Positions 1-8,480 of a stretch of DNA of 16,086 bases are shown piece by piece. The first letter of the stretch is position 1; every line of letters starts with the position of its first letter. Location: NCBI GenBank assembly GCA_003990745.1, contig RBNI01003334.1, positions 1 through 16,086 on the forward strand, written 5' to 3'. The DNA comes from Jimgerdemannia flammicorona. Taxonomy: Eukaryota > Mucoromycota > Endogonomycetes > Endogonales > Endogonaceae. The translations under genes were made by a program, and so were the position numbers. Under the pieces are notes generated by a model. The model saw nothing but the letters and a program-made list of their open reading frames with translations. It was not told the DNA's origin and ran no database searches.

Positions 1-954
1 TTTCCTTGAAATCATTGATGGTGGTTTCGTTGATGTTCGTGTACCATGGAAATGACGCCTTCGTTCTAGGCTTCACAACGACATCGAAAACTTATAAAAT
101 AAAATAAAACAAACGAATGAGTGATGAGATAAATGATCATTATGCCAAAAAGCAACAACTTTCTTTTACGCCACCGCCTGCCGAAAATCGATGAGTACGT
201 CGATGTCAAAGTCAGCATAGAAATCAAGGAGAATAGCAAAAAGGAACAACGAAATACGCACCTTGGGGAGGTGCAGATGGTGACAGAGAGCAATTCACGA
301 ACGAGGCAAAAGAAATAGACAAAAGAGTATAACATTAGTTTAAACCCGATTCAAAATGTATGTGATAAAGTAGCAATCGGATAGAAAGAACAACAAAATA
401 CAAACCTTGGAGAGCTGCCGGTAGTGACCAAGGGCAATTCACGAAGGCAAAAGTTTTACAGGAAAGAGTATAACATTAGTTTAGGAACGAGTCAAAATGT
501 ATGCGATAACATCGTAGCGAGGAGTCGTACCTTGCGTAGGGGTATGTAATAAGAGTGGGGACAAGGGAATGGATCGATGAATGGAAAGGAATGAGTATGG
601 TGGATATATGTATGCCGGACGATATTAAGAACGAAAACGGATCGTGATTTCCAAAGACAGGATTTAAAAATTTCAAAATGAAATTAGTACCTTCGGGGTA
701 AAGTTGTGCGCACGGTAAAAGGTATACGAATGGGAAATAAAATATGAAAAGAAATAATGGACAAATAAAAGCAGAAGAAGAAAAGAGTGAGTATAGGAAG
801 GGAATTATATTAACGGTATAGAGTTATGCTAATTTTAAAATACCTTCAAGAGGTGATGATATTTACGCCGAGAAAGCGATATTGTAGAAGAAAAGAATGA
901 CGAAATGAACACATAGGTTACGATACTGCGGAGTAGGGAATGTTTCTCACTATT
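1..954. other. Left flank without a recognisable gene
   Basis: This stretch has ordinary base composition with frequent CpG, unlike everything right of about 2,050. Short open frames exist on both strands (133-318 plus, 66-335 and 476-676 minus), but none shows a recognisable domain. They overlap each other and the direct repeat at 244-519, so I do not call them genes. The only structure I see is that degenerate repeat. The right part is downstream of the SAM-domain gene and would hold its 3' UTR. Confidence 0.5.
244..519. repeat. Degenerate ~144-bp direct repeat, two clear copies
   Basis: Copy 1 (244 to about 375) and copy 2 (388 to about 519) share GAACAAC-AAATAC-ACCTTGG-GAG near the start. 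They also share GCAATTCACGA, AAAGAGTATAACATTAGTTT and TCAAAATGTATG-GATAA further on, in the same order and with a period of 144. Shorter echoes of the ACCTTSNRGRG block recur near 530, 690 and 842 at spacings of about 130-160. The unit may therefore once have run on towards 900 as a decayed satellite-like array. The two main copies are certain by eye; the later ones are tentative. Confidence 0.75.
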
Positions 955-1299
955 TCACCACCACCCTAACATACCCAAGCCTGCACCAAATTCGTCGATC
1001 CCCTTTGCTTTCTTCAAGTCCCGAACAATCAGGACTATCGCTAATGCTGATCCGAGAGGTAGTTCGAATGGCCGAATGAGAAAGTCCTCTTTGGTAAGCA
1101 ACAGTAACGACTTGCCGCCGATCTTCTCCTTTTTAAATATTTGATACTGTGCATCTTCGAGCTCCCACGTCTCGAGGTTGGCGCTTAGGAATGAGACTAC
1201 GTCATCGTAGCTCCACCGATACACGTCTTTCGTTTGGAGATGATCAGGTACCAGAGGATTTCTAGGTCGACCGGCGGAGCCTGAGGCAGTTGAAGCCAC
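955..1299 (-). CDS. Stand-alone SAM-domain protein (main exon)
   Basis: The frame encodes 114 residues ending in GLGMLGWW and a TGA stop. Residues about 27-97 read as a sterile alpha motif: VYRWSYDDVVSFLS gives the WS-x3-V-x2-FL first helix, IFKKEKIGGKSLLLLTKEDF gives the central I-x-G-x2-LL-x-LT-x-ED helix pair, and ALAIVLIVRDLKKAKG gives the long last helix. SAM domains mediate protein-protein or occasionally RNA binding. No second domain, signal peptide or membrane segment is visible. The frame starts with GTG, not a normal eukaryotic start, and is directly preceded by CAAAG. A pyrimidine-rich stretch and a TTAAC branch-like site lie upstream, so this is probably exon 2 and the first codon is Val. 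It is the only gene here with normal CpG content and no stop-codon decay. Partner and function are unknown. Confidence 0.72.
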   Translation of the reverse strand: MASTASGSAGRPRNPLVPDHLQTKDVYRWSYDDVVSFLSANLETWELEDAQYQIFKKEKIGGKSLLLLTKEDFLIRPFELPLGSALAIVLIVRDLKKAKGIDEFGAGLGMLGWW

Positions 1300-1385
1300 C
1301 TTTGAAATGATGACAGAAAGGTTAAGAACAGGAATACAGAGCCCCTTGAAAGAACGAATATAGAGAAAAAAACAAAAATATGCAC

Positions 1386-1433
1386 CCCGCTTGTCTCTGT
1401 CGTATCTAGCGTCCTTCTGGTAATGTCTTGCAT
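1386..1433 (-). CDS. Possible first exon of the SAM-domain gene
   Basis: An ATG at 1,433 opens 16 codons (MQDITRRTLDTTETSG) and is followed at 1,385 by GTGCAT. Treating 1,385-1,300 as an 86-nt intron (GT...AG, with TTCTTAAC before the acceptor as branch site) keeps phase 0 into the SAM exon, giving a protein of about 130 residues. The length, the branch motif and the pyrimidine-rich end suit a fungal intron. The donor GTGCAT is weak against the usual GTATGT or GTAAGT, so another donor or an upstream ATG is possible. If unspliced, the same ATG frame runs only to 1,197. Confidence 0.35.
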
Positions 1434-1865
1434 TGGGACAGTGGGTGACTCTCTGTAGTCGCAGTGCTCGTATCAGCGTATCTCCGTCGTATCTGTCGTA
1501 TCAGCTTGTGTCTTATGCGACCTGAAGCTGGCCTTCACTTTCGTTCCCAAATGTTTAAACGAAGACATTAAGCATTAGAGACAAAAGCAACCGGCAAAAG
1601 GATATAAACTTTTAAATGTCACATTCTAGCAATTTCCACCACCGAAAACGAATTAGTGACTGTCACACGATCGTGTATTGGTCAACTGAAACTACGACCT
1701 GTGGACGGCTTATCGATTTTCTCCATGAATATTAATCCAAATTCAACTTAACTAAGTGTGCTGGATTCGCCTGATTAAGGGCCTTCTGGAAATATACGTT
1801 TTATTGGATTTGGATGATTATTTGCAGAGAAAATCGACAAAATATCCATAGGATCATGGTTCTGG
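1434..1865 (-). promoter_or_regulatory. Upstream region of the SAM gene with clustered CGTATC motifs
   Basis: This is the 5' flank of the minus-strand SAM gene. The hexamer CGTATC (GATACG on the gene strand) occurs at 1,469, 1,477, 1,488 and 1,497, that is four times in 34 bases, and again at 1,401. The cluster could be a short degenerate tandem repeat or a binding-site cluster. It contains GATA cores but not the full HGATAR site of fungal GATA factors. I see no clear TATA box, and the transcription start cannot be placed. The rest of the interval holds no gene that I can support. Confidence 0.25.
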
Positions 1866-2048
1866 TCAATGGGAAATAATTATATGCTTGCTCTTTGTCA
1901 AAACTTCCATCCATATATCGCGCTTTGGACATTGTTTTGCTTGCCATAGTGACCCTACACTATCTGATTGATGCAGCTTATATTGATAGTCCACCTTATA
2001 TACTTCTTCCTGCATATTTACCTGTAAAATTACATCTCTTCTAAACAA
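1866..2048 (-). CDS. Small hypothetical reading frame at the AT-block boundary
   Basis: Sixty codons from an ATG at 2,048 to a TGA, with a mixed, non-repetitive composition (for example SDSVGSLWQAKQCPKRDIW). The frame stops exactly where the composition drops to very AT-rich. I recognise no domain. A GTAAATATGCAG stretch just inside the start could be a splice donor region or chance. It may be a fragment of a host gene cut by transposon insertion, a remnant exon, or a chance frame. There is no supporting context beyond its being free of stops, so treat it as weak. Confidence 0.2.
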   Translation of the reverse strand: MFRRDVILQVNMQEEVYKVDYQYKLHQSDSVGSLWQAKQCPKRDIWMEVLTKSKHIIISH

Positions 2049-3060
2049 AAGGATCTTTTGTCATCTATATGATACCAATGGACATATATTTATAAATTCT
2101 AGTCAGATTTTTTTTTATAAAAAAAAGATATTTGAATTATTGATTTCAGTATAACTTAATATATAATAGTATATATACTGAGAGAAGTTTCAATATATTT
2201 TCCTCATTTATCTTATTTATATTTAGTCTCTTATAGATCTCTTTATATAGATCTGCACTCACCTCTTAGGTCACTTTGTCAATGACTTCATCTATATTAT
2301 ACTATCAGCCAGTATACTCTCCTTATATATACAATTTTACTTCTACTCAAGTTCTCTCTAAAAAATCTATTGATTAAATATATGAGTTTTTATCTTGATA
2401 CCTCTTCAATAATGATCAGTCTCACTGAAGAAAAGTATAGAATAACTCATTTGATAATTCAATCGATAAGCTCTTAGAAATTAATAAGTTATATATTACA
2501 TTAATAGTAATAATAAGTGGTAAGTTAGGAGTCTGACTAGTCTCAGGTCTATAGTATTGCTCTTTCACTTTATACCTATTTTTATATTTACCAATTCTAT
2601 TAAACATACTCAATCAAGCATAGCTTATATTTAAAATTATTCAATCTTTCTATACAACTAATCTACCTGAGTGAGATAATTATAAAATTATATATAAATA
2701 TAATATTCATACAAATATATCTTATTTGAAATATTCTAAAAAAAAAAAAGACTATAAAGAAAATTATGAAAGAAAGAACAAAATAGAATAAGTATAGATA
2801 TAGAATCAAAAGTAAAGTAAAGATAAATATATAAGCATTCAAGTTTTAAAAGTTATAATTATACTAAAAGAGACTATCTATAGAAAATATATCTTAGAGC
2901 TAATGTCTAAAACTAGAATAATTATAATATATATAACTTGCTATCAATATCTAAAGCTAATATATAAAATGACTACAAGTAGTGATCCATTGTCTTCATT
3001 AACCAGTAATTTTTTTCTTTTTTTATATTTTCTTTTTTTCTTCTTGTTTTTTCTTTCTTA

Positions 3061-3090
3061 TATACATATATATATATATATATTTTTTAT
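3061..3090. repeat. (TA)n microsatellite in a poly-pyrimidine tract
   Basis: A run of alternating T and A sits inside a T/C-rich stretch of about 180 bases. It breaks up the K/E-rich tail of the decayed transposase on the other strand. Similar TA runs occur near 3,884-3,906 and 6,204-6,223. Confidence 0.7.
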
Positions 3091-3169
3091 ATTTTCTTTT
3101 TTTTACTTTATTTCTTTATAGTTTATTTCTATCTTATTTTTTGTTCTTTCTTTTTCTTTATTTTTTTTC

Positions 3170-4788
3170 TATTCATTATCTTCTTGCTGCTTGAAAATTT
3201 AATATATTTCTTCAGCTATTAATAATTGAGTAAACAGAAATTGTTTTCTTCTTATTAATTCATCTTTATTTAATTGAGATAATTTAGATAATTATATAAG
3301 ATATTTGCATATAGTTACTAATGATATTATTTCAAAATATTTTAATTCTTGATTTTCTTCTCTAAGTAACATTAATTCATTCTTCAAAAAGTTTACTTTC
3401 TACTGATTTCCTTCTTTAAGTAATATTAATTCATTTTCCAAAGAGTTTACTTTATACTTTAATATTTTTATCTTCTTTTCTAGTATTAAAAGTTAGAAGT
3501 ATAATGGTTGAAGTTAAAAAGATTAAAGCTGAGATTGTAATTCAGATAGAGATTAAAGTTATAGAGATTGAGATTAAGTTTCAATATAAGATTTAGATTG
3601 AAATTCATATTAAGATAAGGTTAAAATAATATAAAATACTGAGTTAATAAAAATAGTGCAAATCTATTAGTAGAAATAATATTATAATCTACTAACTAAG
3701 TATTAGCATATTTAAATATATTGATAATTCTTCTAGCTATATAAGTCTTCAGATAAGCTTTAATAAAGAGTCTTATAAATATACATTTTATAACTATAGC
3801 TCTAATATTTATATCAAAATATTTTATTATAAACATTATTATATTTAGCTTTTAAAGTCTTGAAAGAAAGCTCATGAAACTATATATATATAGTATATAT
3901 ATATATTTTATTTGAAGATATTATTAATAACAAAATATTATTAGTCCTATAAGCTTTAATACTTAAAATATTAATAAATCTTTTATATCTATAAGAAAAA
4001 GTAGAATATATCTTATTGATTTAGATATTATTGATGAAATTGAGTAAATAAAATATTGAATATACTAATTAAAGAGATTTTTTTCTATATATTCTTTTTT
4101 AGTAAATCTTATAACTATATCAGATAGTACTTTATCTAAGTAATTCTTAATAGCTCTTTTTTCTTCATAGATGATTAATAATAGTACTATAAAATAAATA
4201 GCAGAAATTATTATATAAATAGATATATAATCTGTTATATTTGCTACTGATACTTTAGATATCTATTGAGTATCTTTTAGAGTTAAGACATATTGAAGTT
4301 TTTTAGAAAGACTAAAAGCAGTTTTATTTATATTTTTATCTACTCAATAGTAACAGAATATTTTTAATAATATTTTGAATTTTATTAAAATAATTATTAA
4401 TAATAAAAAAATTACCTTTTTGAGCTCTTGCTGATATCAGTAGTTTAGATTTTCTATCTAGTTTTAACTATCTATAAGAATAAATAATTAATTGAAGATT
4501 TTATCAAGTCAAATCTAAGTTATTTTATATTAAGATAATATCTAACAAATTATTCTTTTTTTTCAGTAGCCAGAATAGTTTTAGAATATAAATAATTAGG
4601 TAATCAGATTTTTAGAGCTTGATATAAAGCTTTTTTTTATCAATTTTAAATTATTTAGTAATATTATAAATACTATGAAATTTTAACTTAAGAAATTTCT
4701 AAAAATATTATACTATATTTTTGATAGTCTTCAAGTAATCAGAATGATATAATTTATTTAATTGAACTCTATTTTAATTTAATGACAT
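3170..4788 (-). pseudogene. Decayed pogo/Fot1-like DDE transposase
   Basis: Reading the minus strand through TAA/TAG stops gives the domain order of fungal pogo-family transposases. From an ATG at 4,788 there is a psq-type helix-turn-helix (SIYNITKQFKI...KKLYIKL, about 4,677-4,615). Next comes the end of a CENP-B/Tc5-type DNA-binding domain (ARAQKG...INNYFNKIQNII, about 4,431-4,375). The DDE_1 core has a first-Asp candidate VDK at 4,343, YISIYIIISA...IIYEEK (about 4,231-4,160), LSDIVIRF...YIQYF, and a second-Asp candidate at 3,989. AYLKTYIARRIINIFK (about 3,763-3,711) matches the end of the core. A leucine-rich coiled coil (LENELILLKEG, ELMLLREENQELK, about 3,480-3,345) follows, encoded by a 55-bp tandem duplication (3,349-3,458). 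Stops sit mainly where Gln is expected (CAA/CAG to TAA/TAG). Two frame changes, near 4,370 and about 3,640-3,480, and a TA expansion near 3,890 complete the inactivation. The third acidic residue is not visible. No terminal inverted repeats were found. Confidence 0.72.
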
Positions 4789-4803
4789 ATATAGTAATAA
4801 GAC

Positions 4804-5290
4804 AGAGATCAAAGCAATAAGAGAGAATATTTGGAATTATTATCTAGATCAATGATATATCTGTCTATATATATATAGTAGAATAAAGCTGCATATCATA
4901 GAGAATATATCAAAATCTCTTATTAAGTATAAAGGTCAAAACTATAAGAAGGAGAATATATAGATAGAGATTAAAGCTATATACTTCTGTTAATTTTAAA
5001 CTAAAATAAAAGTTTAGAGTACTTTGTTTTGCTGAAATCTCTTATATACTTAAAATTAAAGAAAGTTCTGAAATCTTCAAAATAAAGAACTACTAATGAT
5101 AGAGGTCAAACCTGTAAGATAGGGAATTTTTATCAATCTGAAGCCAATTAGGAGACAGATATCAAAGCTGTATACTTTCTGTTAATCTGAGAGTTTAAAG
5201 TACTTTTTTATATTATAATCTCTAAAATAAAGAGCCACTCACTAGATAGAGATCAAAACTATAGAAGAGAAAATTTTAATATAGTTTTTA
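4804..5290. repeat. Degenerate direct repeat family, ~150-170 bp spacing
   Basis: Related segments start near 4,933 (AGGTCAAAACTATAAGAAGGAGAAT), 5,103 (AGGTCAAACCTGTAAGATAGGGAAT) and 5,250 (AGATCAAAACTATAGAAGAGAAAAT). A poorer one begins near 4,804. The first two also share AAAGCT-TATACTT-CTGTTAAT, then GTACTTT, then AATAAAGA-C-ACT, in the same order. Spacing is about 170 then 147. It looks like an old tandem array upstream (5' side) of the pogo transposase relic. It could belong to that element's 5' region or be independent. Confidence 0.6.
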
Positions 5291-5403
5291 TTCATAAAAG
5301 AGAAATATATATAATTGAAATCTCACTTTTCTTATTGAGATTATTATTGTAACTATTTTAATACATTTAATAAAATAATTAAAAATAAAATAAGCAAGAT
5401 ATC

Positions 5404-5551
5404 AGATAGTCTTAAAGAGCTTAAATTGAGACCTTAAGTTGAGAGCAGATAGTCTTAAATTGAGAGCAGATAGTCTTAAATTGAGAGCAGATAGTCTTAA
5501 ATTGAGAGCAGATAGTCTTAAATTGAGAGCAGATAGTCTTAAATTGAGAGC
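5404..5551. repeat. 21-bp minisatellite, five identical copies
   Basis: The unit AGATAGTCTTAAATTGAGAGC occurs five times without a mismatch at 5,447, 5,468, 5,489, 5,510 and 5,531. A degenerate copy precedes the run at 5,404. On the minus strand it reads as a seven-residue NLRLSAL repeat inside a 60-codon frame, which I take as a by-product and not a gene. Exact identity between units is striking inside otherwise heavily mutated DNA. Confidence 0.95.
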
Positions 5552-5574
5552 AGTCTCAAATTGAAAGATTAGAC

Positions 5575-5640
5575 AGTCTCTCAAATTAAGACTGTTAATT
5601 TAAGACCAACTGCTCTTACAACTTAAGACAATCTGTCATC
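5575..5640. repeat. Inverted degenerate copies of the 21-bp unit
   Basis: The reverse complement of the unit is GCTCTCAATTTAAGACTATCT. Right of the array, CTCTCAAATTAAGACTGT (about 5,577) and CTGCTCTTACAACTTAAGACAATCTG (about 5,611) match that orientation with a few changes. Forward and inverted copies therefore face each other and could fold into a long imperfect hairpin. Confidence 0.65.
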
Positions 5641-6708
5641 TTAAAAATAAAATTTCAGATTAATTATTTAATAACTTCAATTTTGCATAAATTTAAGACT
5701 GAATATATTATTATAATATTCATAACTATATTGTTTACTAAATTGTAGTCTTAGAGGCCAGATCTTCAAATTAATACCTTTAGTAATTCAGTAACCTGTC
5801 TAGCAGAATGCCTACATTTGGAATTTTAAATATTAATGTAACAGTATAGTATATAGTAGAATACTCTCTTCTATCTTATATTCTAAAAACAAAACTCTAT
5901 CTGATATAATTATCTGAATCTTAAATATCTATCTAAATAGTTTATTATATATATTTTAAATTATGAGACTATTTTATTCTTTATATAATAGATAAGCAAA
6001 AGTCTAATATGATATATTAGATATTTATATCTATAGTATTATATTAAAAGTGAATATTACTTTACTAAGATATATTAATAGAAATAGTCTATAGAAATAG
6101 TAGATATTAGTAAGTAATTATAGTAAGTAATAGATAGTAAATAATAGAAATAAATATATTAAATAGTATAGATAAATATATAGAATTATTAGTAATAATA
6201 GTAGATATATATATATATATATTAGATGGATATAGAGCTGATGTAAAAGTTATAATTAATATAAAAAATTGAGACTAATACATATTATCTTTAAAGTTAT
6301 ATTTCTATTCTTAAGTATATATATTTTATTAATTTTTCCTAAGAAATCTCTTTTTCTTTACTTTTCTTTTTAAAATACCTCTAAATAAAATATATAATTA
6401 TAATATAGAATTTATATTATTTTTTTATATATTTAGTAATTTGTCTATTTTAGTAGATTTTGATTATTATAAATATTTTAACTATATATTTATATATATA
6501 TAACATAATATGCCTAGCTCAATAGAGGCAAATTATAAGGTTAGTAGTTAATATAGTTTGGCTTGAGCCCTTAGTTACTTTGTTAAAAAGCAACAAAATA
6601 TTCCAGAATTTTTAGTATCCTTATTAGTATTTAGTAGTATAACAGTTTAGTCTAGATATATCAGCCAATTCATATATCGATTTCCTTATTGAATAATTCT
6701 ATGAGAAT

Positions 6709-6935
6709 AGTGGCAATTTTTGTATATGTTGTATGAGTATTCTTCAAAAGTATGTAATTTCTATATGACAATCTCTTGTATAGTATAATGATCTCTATAT
6801 AGTGCAGTAATCTTTTTATACATGATGTTCTGGTAATTTTGCAGTTTTCTTATTAAGTGATGGCAATATCTGCATAATAATCTATATAGTATAATAATCT
6901 CCAAAAGTATATGATTTCTAATGGGATAATCTTAA
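6709..6935. repeat. Old partial duplication, ~150-160 bp apart
   Basis: GTGGCAATTTTTGTAT (near 6,710) recurs as GATGGCAATATCTGCAT (near 6,858). TCAAAAGTATGTAATTTCTATATGACAATCTC (near 6,743) recurs as CCAAAAGTATATGATTTCTAATGGGATAATCTT (6,901). TATAGTATAATGATCTC and TATAGTATAATAATCTCC also repeat. The surrounding 6,520-7,450 is less AT-rich than its neighbours and may be a distinct inserted element, but I recognise no coding or LTR end. Confidence 0.4.
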
Positions 6936-7010
6936 AGGACTTCCTTATATAATTAGAATAGATAACTTGATTTGATATAGATTCTCCTAAATTAGTATAC
7001 TTCTTGAATA

Positions 7011-7120
7011 ATAACTTAGATAGTATAGATAATTCAGATAACTTAATAACTTATATAATTTGGATAATTCAAATAACTTAGATAACTCAAGTAATAGGTA
7101 ATTCAATAACTCAGATAATG
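7011..7120. repeat. 9-bp degenerate tandem repeat (ATAAYTYAG)
   Basis: Units such as ATAACTTAG, ATAATTCAG, ATAATTCAA and ATAACTCAG follow one another for about 110 bases with a few spacer bases. It is a simple minisatellite with many transitions between units. Confidence 0.7.
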
Positions 7121-7800
7121 TGAAGAGCTCAGATGTAGATTCTTAATAAGTTATATCAAAGACTGACTTGATTTATATAGATTATATTGTAAACTAGCTT
7201 CACTGTAAAGTTATATCAAATAGACTGGTAAGTAAACTAAAATTAGACTTTTCTTGAAAAACAGACTCATTTTTTATATTAGAAAGTAGACCAAAGTGGA
7301 GAAAGTAAGTTCACAATCTCTTAGTAGTGACTGTAAGATTTCTCTTGAAATATGGTAGGTAGACTTGTTTTTTGCTTTTTGGAACTTTTCAGACTGATTT
7401 TTTATTTACTCTTATCTCTGAGGTATTTTATATAGTTGAAGTTACTAACTAGTTGCTATATTCTTATAGATTGCTATCTATAGTAAGTATATTAAATAGT
7501 ACAGTATAGATAAATATACTGTTTCTGATATCTCTAATTAATTATATAGATTATTATATAAAGTAGTCTTGGTTGCTTAGTATATTAGATATAGTATATA
7601 TATAGCTAATTTATAATTTTAGTAGAATAATCTCCTGCTTATTATAATAAATAAAGATCTCTATAAACTATAATAAGAAAAGTAGTCTAAAGACTAAAAC
7701 TATTTTAACTATTATAACTTATTAAGATAATAGTATATAAGTAATATTTATTAAAATATATATATATAGATATAATTATTTCATTTGAAATTTTCTAATC

Positions 7801-7883
7801 TAACCTCAACATAACTTAACCAACCCTAACCCAACTCAAATCTACCCTAACCCCAACCCTAATGCCTAACCCTAAACCTAATG
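7801..7883. repeat. Telomere-like C-rich patch (CCCTAA)
   Basis: An 83-base C-rich, G-poor stretch holds four CCCTAA hexamers (7,824, 7,845, 7,858 and 7,870). Related CCTAAC, CCTAAA and CCAACC variants lie between them. CCCTAA is the C-strand of the common fungal telomere repeat TTAGGG. It stands out sharply from the AT-rich DNA on both sides. It may be an interstitial telomeric relic or a sequence that RIP could not touch. Confidence 0.55.
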
Positions 7884-8039
7884 TATCTTATATATATCTA
7901 TTTATAAATCTAATATATATATGTAAATAGTATTTAAATAAATATTTTAATTATAATTTATATTATACTTAATAAAAATAAATAAAATATAAAATAATAT
8001 AAAATTTTTTATTAGTCTTCTCAGATTAATTTAAGATCT

Positions 8040-8480
8040 CTTAAAGGCATCTACTCTAAGAGACTGTATTTTCTGACTTATATTCTGGTAGAACTGTATC
8101 AGGATAAATTCTCCAAATCTTAACTTTGATTTCTTCTTCATCATCACTATCCTCTAGGAGGGCTAGTGATTCATCATTCTCTTTCTCCTTCTTCTATTCT
8201 TTTACCTGCTTTTCAAGAGCCTTCTGTCTTCTTTCTGATAGATCTTTCTGATGCTGATGCTATATTGAGAGCACTCATTGATGTATTTACTACAGTATAT
8301 TTTGATTCCATAGGGGCAGACTCCTTGTAGTACATATATATCCTTTTGCAATCTTCTTACACCAGTCTTCTTCACTGATCTATCTGACTTTTTTCTTCTT
8401 TTTCTCAGTAATCACCATATAGACTTCTTCTTGCTTACTTACTTCTTTCTTCATTTCAAGCAGTACTTCTTTATTGATAT
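8040..8480 (-). pseudogene. Acidic spacer after the gypsy protease
   Basis: Continuing the minus strand past the protease gives broken frames that include an acidic stretch (ALLEDSDDEEEIKVKIW, near 8,160-8,110) and a Lys/Glu-rich part. Such charged linkers often lie between protease and reverse transcriptase in gypsy-like polyproteins. No reverse transcriptase follows: the element stops near 8,000, and the telomere-like patch and AT block begin. Assignment rests on position and composition only. Confidence 0.35.

Larger units (their letters stand above)
2050..7800. other. Extremely AT-rich, RIP-like block
   Basis: From about 2,050 the base composition falls abruptly. TpA-rich strings dominate, CpG practically disappears (one near 6,676) and every frame is full of TAA/TAG. 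It looks like an AT-isochore produced by RIP over old repeats. Parts that can still be resolved are annotated separately: a pogo-like transposase, several tandem repeats and a telomere-like patch. In 2,050-3,170, 5,640-6,700 and 7,120-7,800 I see only AT-rich unique-looking sequence, poly-pyrimidine runs (3,000-3,180) and TA microsatellites. The open frame at 2,422-2,613 (minus, 63 codons) lies here and matches nothing I recognise. Confidence 0.8.

Noticed and set aside
133..318. Plus-strand open frame of 61 codons
   Set aside because: No domain, overlaps the direct repeat and an opposite frame of similar length; likely chance.
2903..3121. Plus-strand frame of 72 codons, rich in Phe, Leu and Ser
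   Set aside because: It is translation of a T/C-rich tract antisense to the Lys/Glu-rich tail of the transposase relic; low complexity only.
4081..4345. Minus-strand hydrophobic stretch considered as a membrane protein
   Set aside because: It aligns in order and spacing with the DDE_1 core; Ile and Leu excess comes from AT drift.
5447..5551. Regular repeats considered as a CRISPR array
   Set aside because: Units are contiguous with no variable spacers, and the host is eukaryotic.
5402..5584. Minus-strand frame with NLRLSAL repeats, resembling a leucine-rich repeat protein
   Set aside because: The repeat equals the 21-bp minisatellite, whose length is a multiple of three; there is no non-repeat protein sequence around it.
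2050..7800. AT-rich block considered as mitochondrial DNA
   Set aside because: No mitochondrial genes, rRNA or tRNA seen; a nuclear-type transposase relic lies inside, and stops are explained by C-to-T decay.
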